Shown piece by piece: positions 37,623 through 46,087 of a DNA stretch of 64,000 nucleotides. This stretch comes from Trichormus sp. M33_DOE_039. GTDB lineage: Bacteria > Cyanobacteriota > Cyanobacteriia > Cyanobacteriales > Nostocaceae. Under the pieces are notes generated by a model, which saw only the letters and a list, made by a program, of their open reading frames with translations, was not told where the DNA came from and searched no databases. Every line of letters starts with the position of its first letter. Position 1 is the stretch's first letter. The position numbers were made by a program, and so were the translations under genes. The stretch lies in assembly GCA_015296085.1 (NCBI GenBank), contig DVDT01000047.1, positions 62,001 through 126,000 on the forward strand, written 5' to 3'.

Positions 37623-37662
37623 CAGGCAAAGGAAGTAATTTTAGTCTAGCTTCCCTTGCCTG
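37623..37662 (-). terminator. Hairpin between peroxiredoxin and gor
   Basis: CAGGCAAAGGAAG (37623-37635) pairs with CTTCCCTTGCCTG (37650-37662), 13 bp with one G-U, 14-nt loop. It lies 94 bp beyond the peroxiredoxin stop and likely ends that transcript before gor. Confidence 0.7.
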
Positions 37663-37721
37663 AAAACCAACAAGCGCAGAATGATGAACAATAAACTGGG
37701 GACTGAGGATGGGGAAATTAT

Positions 37722-37754
37722 TCTTCCCTTACACCCCTAAATCCCTAAACCCCT
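37722..37754. repeat. ACACCCCTAAATCCCTAA-type short repeat
   Basis: Degenerate CCCTAAA/CCCCTA units directly after the peroxiredoxin stop codon. Confidence 0.6.
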
Positions 37755-37755
37755 A

Positions 37756-38328
37756 CTAACCTACGAATGCCAACCGAGGTGCAACTTCTTTGGAACGTTC
37801 TACACCTTTGAGGTAGGCTAACACTGTATCTGCATCAGATACTTCAAAAGGATCAGTGGGGCAGTTGTCTTCAAAGCCTGGTTCAATGAACATCTTCTCA
37901 ATTTGTGCATTGTTGACAACCATTGCATAACGCCAAGAACGCATTCCAAAGCCGATGTTAGATTTATCTACTAACATTCCCATCTTACGGGTAAATTCGC
38001 CACTACCGTCGGGTAACAAGAATACGTTTTTCGCGCCTTGTTGTTTACCCCACTGGAACATTACAAACGCATCATTTACTGATAAACAAATAATTTGATC
38101 AACGCCTAAAGCTTTGAATTCATCATATAGTTCTTCATAACGGGGCAGGTGGGTGGAAGAACAAGTGGGTGTAAAAGCCCCAGGTAAAGCAAATAAGACT
38201 ACTTTTTTCCCGCCGAAAATTTCTTGAGTTGTCCGGTCTTGCCAACGGTAAGGATTAGGGCCAGGTACGGACTCATCCCGAACACGAGTTTTGAATACAA
38301 CATCGGGAACGCGAGTAATAGCAGTCAT
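37756..38328 (-). CDS. Type II peroxiredoxin
   Basis: A 190-residue peroxiredoxin of the Prx5/PrxII type, reducing peroxides with electrons from glutathione/glutaredoxin or thioredoxin. The peroxidatic Cys56 lies in [12 protein letters not shown], and the family-typical [13 protein letters not shown] follows. A second Cys is in EDNCPTDP. Length is slightly above the usual 160 because of extra C-terminal residues. It is divergent from a PerR-like regulator gene and upstream of glutathione reductase, the arrangement known for Synechocystis sll1621/slr1738, so peroxide control by PerR is likely (inference). Confidence 0.92.
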   Translation of the reverse strand: MTAITRVPDVVFKTRVRDESVPGPNPYRWQDRTTQEIFGGKKVVLFALPGAFTPTCSSTHLPRYEELYDEFKALGVDQIICLSVNDAFVMFQWGKQQGAKNVFLLPDGSGEFTRKMGMLVDKSNIGFGMRSWRYAMVVNNAQIEKMFIEPGFEDNCPTDPFEVSDADTVLAYLKGVERSKEVAPRLAFVG

Positions 38329-38480
38329 AAATACCTCGTTTTTAGATGGAATAATTAAACTTTCGTGGCAGCTTGATTATTTGGTGATGGTTGTTGATCA
38401 CCTGTAAATCAGAATAATTCCAACTTAGGAATTAGTAAATAGTTATAAATACTGAATTTTTATTTTTATTCTTAAGAAAG

Positions 38481-38509
38481 TTAAACTATTAAAAAAGAAA
38501 GGTTATAAT
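38481..38509 (+). promoter_or_regulatory. Promoter of PerR-like gene
   Basis: A -10 hexamer TATAAT (38504-38509) with a -35-like TTAAAC (38481-38486) at 17-bp spacing, 38 bp before the start codon. The surroundings are AT-rich and could hold a PerR box shared with the divergent peroxiredoxin gene; I cannot delimit one. Confidence 0.55.
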
Positions 38510-38547
38510 AGCGGTCTAGGCTTATTTACCTTGGTCAAGTAAATCCC

Positions 38548-38964
38548 ATGCAGCAGCGAGCTGATGAAATTATCAAGATACTAAAGAGTAAAGGATTGCG
38601 AGTCACGCCTCAGAGGTTCGCAGTCTATGCAAACCTGCTGGCACGAACCGACCATCCTACTGTTGAGCAAATTTTGACGGATTTAAATAAAGATGCACCA
38701 ACCTCATCACAGGCCACAGTCTATGCTGCGCTTCAGGCATTGCGTGAGGTAGGTTTGGCGCGGGAAGTGCTATTGGAAGAGGGTGTTTCTCGCTATGATG
38801 CCAACGTTTTACCACATCATCATTTCCGGTGTAACTGCTGCCGCACCATCGAAGATATTCAATGGAACACCTTCGGCAATATTGATCTAAGTCAACTCCG
38901 TTCGGGACTCAAAGCAGAACGGTTCGAGGTAATAGTGCAGGGAGTCTGCGATCGCTGTCAATGA
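38548..38964 (+). CDS. perR: Fur-family peroxide regulator (PerR-like)
   Basis: A 138-residue Fur-family repressor. The N-terminal winged helix includes GLRVTPQRFAVYANL and the recognition region SSQATVYAALQAL. The metal part has PHHHFRCNCC and the C-terminal CDRC, giving the two CxxC pairs of the structural zinc site. Its position divergent from a type II peroxiredoxin matches PerR in other cyanobacteria, so I call it PerR-like rather than Fur or Zur. The start ATG 38548 (MQQRADEIIKILKSKG) follows a good promoter. Confidence 0.87.
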   Translation: MQQRADEIIKILKSKGLRVTPQRFAVYANLLARTDHPTVEQILTDLNKDAPTSSQATVYAALQALREVGLAREVLLEEGVSRYDANVLPHHHFRCNCCRTIEDIQWNTFGNIDLSQLRSGLKAERFEVIVQGVCDRCQ

Positions 38965-39058
38965 ATTGGGTATAGGGCATTGGGTAAAATCTCCCCTAAA
39001 CCCCCCCTTTTACTTCCACTGGTAAAATCAACATATATCTTGCGAAGGAATCAATCCT

Positions 39059-39772
39059 ATGGAATATTCCATTGCTCTACCCCAGCTGCCAACAGCCGCA
39101 GAATTGCCCGACTCTGACGATACTCCTGTGGATAACGAGCTGCAAAATCTGATTCCAAACTTGCTGTTGGCTATTTTATCGGTGGTGTGGAGCGATCGCC
39201 AGGATTGGTTCTTTGGTGTAGATATGGGTATATACTATCTGCCGACTGCACCCCGAAAATCTATTGTCCCTGATGGGTTTTTGAGCTTGGGTGTAGAACG
39301 ACGACGACAACAACGAGGTAGACTCAGTTACGTTTTATGGGAAGAGAATTGGATTCCACCTATTTTGGTTGTTGAAGTTGTTTCTCAAACCTATGGTGGC
39401 GAATACGACACCATAAGGAGTAAATATCTGGATTTGGGCGTACTGTATTACGTGATCTATAATCCCGACTATTGGCAGCGGGATAATCACGCTCCCTTTG
39501 AAGTGTATAAACAAGTTAACGATGAGTTTATTTTGCAATCGCAAGCACGGTTTTGGATACCGGAATTACAATTAGCAATTGGTGTGGATGTGGGTATCTA
39601 CGGAGGTTGGGAGAGAGACTGGTTGTTTTGGTTTAATCAGGAAGGTGAGCGATTTCCCAGTCCCGATGAACGAGTAGAACAGGCTCAAAAACAAGCTCAA
39701 CAGGCTCAACAAGAACTCGAAGACTTACGAAATCGGCTCAAACACCGCGGTATCGATCCCGATAGTTTTTGA
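39059..39772 (+). CDS. Uma2 family endonuclease (DUF820)
   Basis: A 237-residue protein of the large cyanobacterial Uma2 family with a restriction-endonuclease-like fold. Signature parts are the SIVPDGFLSLG (Asp) and WIPPILVVEVVSQTY (Glu) blocks, then YDTIRSKYLDLGVLYYVIYNPDYW. The C-terminal 35 residues form a Gln/Glu-rich coiled coil (QAQKQAQQAQQELEDLRNR). These proteins occur in dozens of copies per genome and their biological role is unclear. It stands alone between perR and the convergent dgcN gene. Confidence 0.9.
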   Translation: MEYSIALPQLPTAAELPDSDDTPVDNELQNLIPNLLLAILSVVWSDRQDWFFGVDMGIYYLPTAPRKSIVPDGFLSLGVERRRQQRGRLSYVLWEENWIPPILVVEVVSQTYGGEYDTIRSKYLDLGVLYYVIYNPDYWQRDNHAPFEVYKQVNDEFILQSQARFWIPELQLAIGVDVGIYGGWERDWLFWFNQEGERFPSPDERVEQAQKQAQQAQQELEDLRNRLKHRGIDPDSF

Positions 39773-39823
39773 CAACCTGAAAAAGCAGAGGAGTAAGAGC
39801 GAAAACCGCTCATCTCCCATACT

Positions 39824-40870
39824 CTAACTTTGCATCACAGCATCTAACAGTAAATCTGCCCCAAAGCGGACGACATCGGTACAGGGTAAACCCGTTTCAG
39901 CTGTAGTTTGAGCGATCGCATCTTTAGCAGCAAACTCATCTAAATGAGCAGTGTTCAAAGCTATGCCCACTACAGGAACTTTCGCAAATGCCCCGCCAGC
40001 ACTGGCGATGGTTTCATACAGCTTAATTACTTCTGGTAAAGGTGGGATGGGTACATGAGGATGATTGCGGTTATGTGTTTGGCCAAATTTATGTACCAAC
40101 ACTAGCTGAGTTGGTTGAGAACCACGAATTAGGGGCAAGGTGGCAGTTGAACCAGGGTGTAATAAAGAACCTTGTCCTTCTATATATAAAATGTCGTAGT
40201 TTTTGCCGTAGCGCAGCACCATCTGTTCCACTGCACCAGCAGCAAAATCTACGCGTACAGCATCCAAAGCAACACCATCCCCTTCTAACATCACACCAGT
40301 TTGGCCTGTAGCTAAAAACTTGGAACGCCAACCCCGCAATTTTGATAACCAATGTAGTTCGAGACTGGTGGACATTTTGCCAATGGCCATGTCAGTTCCC
40401 ACTGTTAGCACTCGCCGACAGGGTAGAGTCCGCGCTGCACCACTGGCAATTTCTAAATTAGCGGGTTCTTTGCGTACATCCCAAATTAACTGCCCTGGTT
40501 TGAGGAGTGCATTTAAATCAGCCATATTTGCCAAGGGGGTGTGTAGACCATTCACCAAGGACATCCCCGATTCTAAGGCTGTTTTAATTTCTATCCAGAA
40601 ATCATCAGGAATACCACCACCGGCGGGAGCAATTCCCAGCACTAAGATTTGTGGCTGATATGCTAAGGCCGCTGCTACCGATCCCACAATCGGAACATCC
40701 CGCTTAATACCTGTAATTTCTCTCAAAGATTTGCCCGCACACGTCCGGTCTATCACTGCGACAATGGGGGCTTCACTGTAGCGTAAAAGTGCTAGCCCAG
40801 TTTTGCCAACAGATCCCTGAGTTCCTTCATGCAATAAAATAGCGACTTTTTGATTAAGCGGCAGACGCAC
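39824..40870 (-). CDS. DUF1611 protein, DgcN-type D-glutamate N-acetyltransferase candidate
   Basis: A 348-residue protein of COG3367/DUF1611. It has an N-terminal Rossmann-like part (VAAALAYQPQILVLGIAPAGG) and a P-loop-like GTDMAIGKMSTSLEL, with the IEGQGSLLHPG block. DgcN proteins of this family acetylate D-glutamate, and the N-acetyl product is epimerised by DgcA. Here it overlaps the upstream epimerase gene by 17 bp, so the two are translationally coupled. Function is inferred from family and pairing; older annotations only say NAD-dependent epimerase or P-loop protein. Confidence 0.8.
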   Translation of the reverse strand: MRLPLNQKVAILLHEGTQGSVGKTGLALLRYSEAPIVAVIDRTCAGKSLREITGIKRDVPIVGSVAAALAYQPQILVLGIAPAGGGIPDDFWIEIKTALESGMSLVNGLHTPLANMADLNALLKPGQLIWDVRKEPANLEIASGAARTLPCRRVLTVGTDMAIGKMSTSLELHWLSKLRGWRSKFLATGQTGVMLEGDGVALDAVRVDFAAGAVEQMVLRYGKNYDILYIEGQGSLLHPGSTATLPLIRGSQPTQLVLVHKFGQTHNRNHPHVPIPPLPEVIKLYETIASAGGAFAKVPVVGIALNTAHLDEFAAKDAIAQTTAETGLPCTDVVRFGADLLLDAVMQS

Positions 40871-41930
40871 TGTATTTTACCCCCAACCCTGGTGAATCGT
40901 TTGGTAATACTCTCCCTTCCTGCACAATTGCACCTGTGAAGGGGTCATCAATTAAATTTAAATGACTATCTAAATCTAAGTAATCAGCTAATGGCGAGAG
41001 TTGTGCCGCAGCTGTATTGGATAGGGAACTGTCAGAATAACAGCCAAACATCACTTGTAAACCGTGAGCCTTGGCGGTATGTACCATCCGCATGGCTTCA
41101 GTTAAGCCCCCAGATTTCATCAATTTGATATTGATGCCATCGACATAGTTTGCCAGATAGGGAATATTAGAGCTATTAAAGCAGCTTTCATCCACAAAAA
41201 TTGGTAATGGAGATTTTTCTTTCAGCTTCACTAAATTAGTTTCTTCTCCCCGTGGCAATGGCTGTTCTACATACTTTATCCCTAAATCCGCCAACCAATT
41301 GCACATCTCAATAGCATTTGCCAAACTCCAACCCCCATTAGCGTCCACAAAAAATTCTTGATTTGGTGCTACTTCTTGCACCGCTAGTAGCATTTTCCTG
41401 TCTGCTTCTATACCCTCTGGAGAGCCTAACTTTACTTTAAATAGACGTACATCAGTAAATTGTAGCCAATCCTTTGCTCGTGTCTGAGCTGCTGCTGGTG
41501 AATCAATGCCAATTGTGACTGAAGTTGGTACTATAACATCGCGATTCAGTCCCCAGATTTGCCACAGAGGTAATTCGACATATTTACCAAACCAGTCATA
41601 CAATGCCATATCAAGTGCCGCCCTGGCAGCCGAAGGAACTTGATGTTGGATCAAAACTTGTTCGATTTCCTGTCTCTGCAATGGGTGAAATCCTTGCAAA
41701 ACTGGCGCGATTTGTACCAAGGAGTTCTTAATAGTATCAGTTGATTGTGCATGATTGCCCACACCAAACGGCGATGCTTCACCCCAACCTTCAATCTGAT
41801 TGTCTCCATCAGAACTGACAATCTTGACCCAAACATTGGTTGTCTTTGCCGTTGTTCCGCGACTAATAGTTAAGGGAAATCGCTTGTTGACCGTAAATAG
41901 ATGAACTTCTACGTGCATAAATATGCTCAA
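40854..41930 (-). CDS. Dipeptide epimerase / DgcA-type enolase-superfamily enzyme
   Basis: A 358-residue enolase-superfamily protein. The capping domain is followed by the barrel with LFKVKLG (KxK catalytic base), VDANGGW (metal Asp), VEQPL (metal Glu), VDESC (metal Asp) and NIKLMKSGG (second catalytic Lys). These are the marks of L-Ala-D/L-Glu epimerases. Next to a DUF1611 gene, the related DgcA activity (epimerising N-acetyl-D-glutamate) is likely. The start may be ATG 41918 (MHVEVHLF) rather than 41930. It is divergent from a NUDIX gene. Confidence 0.88.
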   Translation of the reverse strand: MSIFMHVEVHLFTVNKRFPLTISRGTTAKTTNVWVKIVSSDGDNQIEGWGEASPFGVGNHAQSTDTIKNSLVQIAPVLQGFHPLQRQEIEQVLIQHQVPSAARAALDMALYDWFGKYVELPLWQIWGLNRDVIVPTSVTIGIDSPAAAQTRAKDWLQFTDVRLFKVKLGSPEGIEADRKMLLAVQEVAPNQEFFVDANGGWSLANAIEMCNWLADLGIKYVEQPLPRGEETNLVKLKEKSPLPIFVDESCFNSSNIPYLANYVDGINIKLMKSGGLTEAMRMVHTAKAHGLQVMFGCYSDSSLSNTAAAQLSPLADYLDLDSHLNLIDDPFTGAIVQEGRVLPNDSPGLGVKYSASAA

Positions 41931-42054
41931 ACTTTGGCGAGAGCAAAAACAGTGTAAGTGGAAATTTTAGCTGATTTGGTGTCGTTGTTATACTTTTTTA
42001 CATTGAGGCTGGATTGCTAAGATATTAAATAATAATTCGTAAAATCAATAATTT

Positions 42055-42609
42055 ATGAGTAAATTGCAAAAATGGCAAATATTAAACTCCAAAATGGTCT
42101 TAAACCATCCTTGGTGTCAAGTCAGACAAGATGAGATTAAATTACCCAATGGTCAGGTAATAGATGACTATTTTGTGAGTATTAAGCCAGATATTGTCTT
42201 AGTTCTTCCTATTACTACCAGTAGAGAGATTATCTTTGTACGGCAATACAGACACGGGGCTGAGGATTTTTTTATAGAATTACCAGCCGGCAGGTTTGAG
42301 CCAACAAAAGAAACCCCAGAAGATGCAGGTATGAGAGAACTCCAAGAGGAAACAGGTTATTCGGCTGAAAAATTGCTGAAAATAGCTACGTTATACGATA
42401 ATCCCAGTAAAGAAACGAATCTGATTCATTTGTTTTTAGCTGAAAATGTCTTCAAAATTGGGGAGCAGAATTTAGATATCACAGAAGAAATTGAAGTAAT
42501 TTTAATTCCCATAGAGGAGGTATTAGAGAAAATTATTCAAGGTAAAATTTCAGTTGCAGGAAGTGTTGCAGCCCTATTTTTAGGGTTGAGTTTTATTAGT
42601 AACAAGTGA
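42055..42609 (+). CDS. NUDIX hydrolase (ADP-ribose pyrophosphatase type)
   Basis: A 184-residue NUDIX protein, probably hydrolysing ADP-ribose or a similar nucleoside diphosphate sugar. The NUDIX box is GRFEPTKETPEDAGMREL followed by QEETGY; spacing between the first Gly and Glu is one residue longer than the consensus, and the catalytic REx2EE core is intact. The preceding LPAG motif and the upstream VRQYRHGAEDF strand are typical of the ADPRase subgroup. It is alone on its strand between divergent dgcA and convergent dihydroorotase-like genes. Confidence 0.88.
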   Translation: MSKLQKWQILNSKMVLNHPWCQVRQDEIKLPNGQVIDDYFVSIKPDIVLVLPITTSREIIFVRQYRHGAEDFFIELPAGRFEPTKETPEDAGMRELQEETGYSAEKLLKIATLYDNPSKETNLIHLFLAENVFKIGEQNLDITEEIEVILIPIEEVLEKIIQGKISVAGSVAALFLGLSFISNK

Positions 42610-42839
42610 GAAAATTGTAGTCTTGCTTCAAGATCATCTGAGTATCAGCTTATGCAATTATTTTTAATCTCCGTAAATCCTATTTTCTAGATATTAACTC
42701 TAAGATGCAAAAATAAATCTATTGAATAAATAGAACGCCAACACTTCGTGATTCTAGACAAGTTTCTCTCATGAGAATAAATTTATCCATCGAAAAACTA
42801 AGTATTAATTTAAGATAATTAGGACTAAAGTCCTTACTA

Positions 42840-42868
42840 CAAACTTGGTAACTAACACCAAGTTTGTA
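42840..42868 (-). terminator. Hairpin overlapping the end of the dihydroorotase-like gene
   Basis: ACAAACTTGGT (42840-42850) pairs perfectly with ACCAAGTTTGT (42858-42868) around a 7-nt loop. The stop codon (42852-42854) lies inside the loop. Next to it is the half copy of an ACTACAAAC-type dispersed repeat. No T-run follows, so terminator function is uncertain. Confidence 0.5.
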
Positions 42869-44141
42869 AAACTCGACCTTGTAATTCTTGGCCTAACCAG
42901 GGAGTATTGTGAGAAAGGCTATGCAAAGTTTTACTTTCTACTTTCCAAGTTTTTTGGGGGTCAAATAAGGTTAGTTCGGCTGGGTGATGGGGAGCAATGG
43001 GACTGACTTTCTCTCGTAAACATTCGGCTGGTTTTGGACTCAAAGCCTGCCACAATTGCAATGCTGTAAATTCTCCAGTTTCAACTAAATGTTGCCATAA
43101 AAGAGGTAATGCTAACTCTAAACCAATTGCCCCTGGAGGTGCTTCAGCGAAGGCTTGGACTTTTTCTTCATAGGTGTAGGGTGAATGATCAATAGCGATC
43201 GCATCCACAACTCCCGCACGTACTGCTGCACGCAACGCCTGCATATCACTGGGATTACCCAAAGGGGGATCTAAATGCAGACTAGTATGATAACTTTTGA
43301 CAGCTTTAGTATCTAACAACAGGTGCATCCAAGTGGTACTGGCGGTAATCGGTAAACCTTGAGCTTTAGCGGCGGCGAGCAATTCTACACTACGAGCCGT
43401 GGAGACGCGCATAATATGTACAGGTGTACCGATGTTGGCTACCAATTCGATTAAAGCCGCGATCGCAGTTGTTTCAGCACTAGTAGGGATAGGCGGTAAG
43501 CCAAAGCGCAACGCATCTGCACCTTCCCGCATGACTCCGTTGGATGTCAGCTGGCGATCGCAAGGCCAAAAAGCAACAGGTTTTCCCAATGGCTGCACAT
43601 ATTCCAAAAGCCGCCGGACTAATCCTAAATTATCTAGCGGCAAACCATCAGTAAATCCCACAACCCCCTCAGCCGCTAAATCTGTTAACTCTGTAATTTG
43701 CTTCCCAGCCACATCTAGAGTAATTGCACCCCAAATATTTAAACGGGGAAGACAGAGACGGGAGGAAGACAAAGAAGAAATTATCCCTTGTCCCCCTCTT
43801 CCCTTCTGCAACTGCGCTACTAATGCAGGATGATCAATAGCTGGCGATGTATCGGGTAGAATGCTGACTCTGGTGAAGCCACCAGCCGCAGCTGCTTGTA
43901 AAAAAGACAACAGCGTTTCCCGTTCCTCAAACCCTGGTTCGCCGGAGTGACTATACAAATCTACTAACCCAGTTCCCAGAACTAGCCCCCGACAATCTCT
44001 AACTTGAGTATCAGGACTAAGATCAGCAATTTGTGTGGCTACTGCTTGGATTTCACCATTGGTAATCAACACATCAGATACTTGGTCAGTTTGCGAAACT
44101 GGGTCAATAACCCTTACTTGTTGCAGAAGTTCAGTTGTCAT
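42852..44141 (-). CDS. Dihydroorotase-like protein lacking most metal ligands
   Basis: A 429-residue protein with the overall dihydroorotase layout. Active enzymes cyclise carbamoyl-aspartate using a bi-zinc site. Here the usual DxHxHxRxPG reads DLYSHSGEPG (first His to Tyr63, Arg to Gly67). The HVSTA block reads RVSTA, the PHHL block reads TWMHLLL, and the DHAPH block reads DHSPY. The Asp is kept, but most metal and substrate residues are lost. It is therefore probably a non-catalytic form like PyrC', which in other bacteria supports aspartate transcarbamoylase assembly. A separate active enzyme must exist elsewhere. Confidence 0.85.
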   Translation of the reverse strand: MTTELLQQVRVIDPVSQTDQVSDVLITNGEIQAVATQIADLSPDTQVRDCRGLVLGTGLVDLYSHSGEPGFEERETLLSFLQAAAAGGFTRVSILPDTSPAIDHPALVAQLQKGRGGQGIISSLSSSRLCLPRLNIWGAITLDVAGKQITELTDLAAEGVVGFTDGLPLDNLGLVRRLLEYVQPLGKPVAFWPCDRQLTSNGVMREGADALRFGLPPIPTSAETTAIAALIELVANIGTPVHIMRVSTARSVELLAAAKAQGLPITASTTWMHLLLDTKAVKSYHTSLHLDPPLGNPSDMQALRAAVRAGVVDAIAIDHSPYTYEEKVQAFAEAPPGAIGLELALPLLWQHLVETGEFTALQLWQALSPKPAECLREKVSPIAPHHPAELTLFDPQKTWKVESKTLHSLSHNTPWLGQELQGRVLQTWC

Positions 44142-44187
44142 TTGAGCTATTCAGTGGTTCAGCCGTTTATCTATTATTGTTCATCAC

Positions 44188-45540
44188 CTATAATGCCCCA
44201 GCTGCGGTCTTATCCAGTACGCCACCACTTAAATGATAGGTAATGTTCATAGCTTGTAATACTGGCAAACCATTCAGCCCAGAAGGGTAGTCAATGACAC
44301 TGACAGCACCGTTACCTTGGCGGAAATTCCAGAAATTATCCGCAGATAAGCCAAGAATATGACACAGTAAGGTTTTATTAGTAGCGTCGTGAGCTACGAT
44401 TAATCCGGTTTGGCGTTGATTTTCTAATGCAGATTCTACAATTGCTTGCCAAGTAGCTGTACTTCGTTCCCAGACTTGTTGTAAATTTTCACCTTCTGGC
44501 ATCTGCACCGTAGCTGGTGTTGTTCGCCAAAGATGCAATTCACCGGGAAATTCTTGGTCTATTTCTGCTTCTAATTTTCCTTCCCAAAGTCCGTGACTAA
44601 TTTCTCTTAAGCCTGCTTGCAATTCCAAATTAACATGGGGATGATGTTGCAAAATAATTTCGGCTGTTTCTTTAGGACGTGCCATAGTGCTACTGACAGC
44701 AAAATCAATGGCAACATTTTGGAGAAATTCCCCAGCTTTTTGGGCTTGCTGTCTGCCGTTGTCGTTGAGAGGAACATCGATTTGTCCTTGAAATCTAGTT
44801 TCCCGATTCCATTGTGTTTCCCCGTGACGCACCAGCAGTAATCTGACTCCTTGATGGCTTGGGCGCAAGGAAGGCAGAGTTTCGCCCATGTGTTGCGTCT
44901 GATTCATCGATTCTAGTTGTACTGGTTCTCCCAAACCCCCAGAAAAGTTTAAGACGCTGATGCAGCAGTTAGATTGTTGGAGGGAATGGTAGCGGCTAGG
45001 ATGAACACCCAAAGCAGTGCTAATCAGAGCGCGATTAATGCCGTTATGCCCCACAATGAGAATAGTTTCACCTTGATGATGGGGTAAAATTTCTTGCCAA
45101 AACTGTCTTGCTTGTTCATACAAAGCCAACACCGGAAAATGTTCTTGAGTTTCCCTGGCTTTGTTCACTAACATTTTCAGTTCATGGGGGCGTTCATGCC
45201 AAGTGTGATAATCTTCTGCAAACTGCTGCTGAACATCCACTGTCAGCATTTCTTCCCACGCAGGCAAATCAATTTCCAGCAGTTGTTCAGAAGTTTGCAC
45301 AACAGCAGACTTTCCGAAATCAGATGTTAGCTCACCATGAATAATATCTGCCGTCTGTTTAGCTCGCTGGAGTGGACTGCAATAAATCGCATGAAAGGAA
45401 ATATTACTGAGGGCTTTCCCCACTTTACTGGCATCATTACGACCTTTTTCCGTTAACGTTGATACGTCAGTGCGCCCTTGAATACGTCTTTCGGTGTTGT
45501 ATGTACTTTGACCGTGGCGCACGATGATGACACGGGTCAT
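44188..45540 (-). CDS. Two-domain histidine phosphatase (phosphoglycerate mutase-like)
   Basis: A 450-residue protein made of two complete histidine-phosphatase domains. Each begins with the RHG signature: VIIVRHGQSTYN at about residue 4 and LLLVRHGETQWN at about residue 229. Each has its second catalytic His block: VGHNGINR and VAHDATNK. Proteins of this layout in cyanobacteria are annotated as phosphoglycerate mutase, but cofactor-dependent mutase activity is unproven; a phosphatase for sugar phosphates or 2-phosphoglycolate-like substrates is equally possible. The gene is just upstream of the dihydroorotase-like gene (46-bp gap), same strand. Confidence 0.88.
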   Translation of the reverse strand: MTRVIIVRHGQSTYNTERRIQGRTDVSTLTEKGRNDASKVGKALSNISFHAIYCSPLQRAKQTADIIHGELTSDFGKSAVVQTSEQLLEIDLPAWEEMLTVDVQQQFAEDYHTWHERPHELKMLVNKARETQEHFPVLALYEQARQFWQEILPHHQGETILIVGHNGINRALISTALGVHPSRYHSLQQSNCCISVLNFSGGLGEPVQLESMNQTQHMGETLPSLRPSHQGVRLLLVRHGETQWNRETRFQGQIDVPLNDNGRQQAQKAGEFLQNVAIDFAVSSTMARPKETAEIILQHHPHVNLELQAGLREISHGLWEGKLEAEIDQEFPGELHLWRTTPATVQMPEGENLQQVWERSTATWQAIVESALENQRQTGLIVAHDATNKTLLCHILGLSADNFWNFRQGNGAVSVIDYPSGLNGLPVLQAMNITYHLSGGVLDKTAAGAL

Positions 45541-45661
45541 TTTTGCCCTCCTCTATCTAAAGGATTAATTTTACTGCATCCGGTGGGTAGCATTATCGAT
45601 TTTAGATTTTGGATTTAAAACAGGTGACAGGTGAGTCGGTGCAGTCATTAATGTTTCTCCT

Positions 45662-45985
45662 CTACACTCCTTTTCCAGAGGAGTTACTTTCTATCCACGC
45701 TGCATAAGGGGCATAGATGTGTTTTAGGGCGAAGGCGTGAATGGCGGGGAGTTCGTAGGAGTGAAGTTTTCTGATAGCTTCCTCAATTGCTTGGTAGTTT
45801 TCGTCGGTAGTTTTGCAGAGTACGCGAAACTCTGGCTCATTTTGGACTGCGTTATTCCAAACATAGAAGCTTTCAATTTCGGAGATTTGGGCGCAGGCGG
45901 CTAATTTTTGTTCTACCAAGGTGCGCGCCATGTGTTGTGCCTCGGCAAGATTGCCGACGGTTGTAACAACGGCGATGTAATTCAT
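45662..45985 (-). CDS. cutA: Divalent-cation tolerance protein CutA
   Basis: A 107-residue trimeric CutA1 protein with PII-like fold. Typical parts are VVTTVGNLAEAQHMARTLVEQKLAACAQI, the SFYVWNN strand, VLCKTT, and LHSYELPAIHAF. CutA was linked to copper tolerance in E. coli, though its exact role is unsettled. Length is standard. It is monocistronic, with the sensor kinase gene beginning on the same strand further downstream. Confidence 0.94.
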   Translation of the reverse strand: MNYIAVVTTVGNLAEAQHMARTLVEQKLAACAQISEIESFYVWNNAVQNEPEFRVLCKTTDENYQAIEEAIRKLHSYELPAIHAFALKHIYAPYAAWIESNSSGKGV

Positions 45986-46087
45986 GTGTTGTCAAAATAC
46001 AAACTTTGGGTTTAAAGCTAGAGTAATGACACTCAACTCTGAAGTTTAGTGGTGTGCGATCATCTTACAACGAATTGCGTCAGGGAA

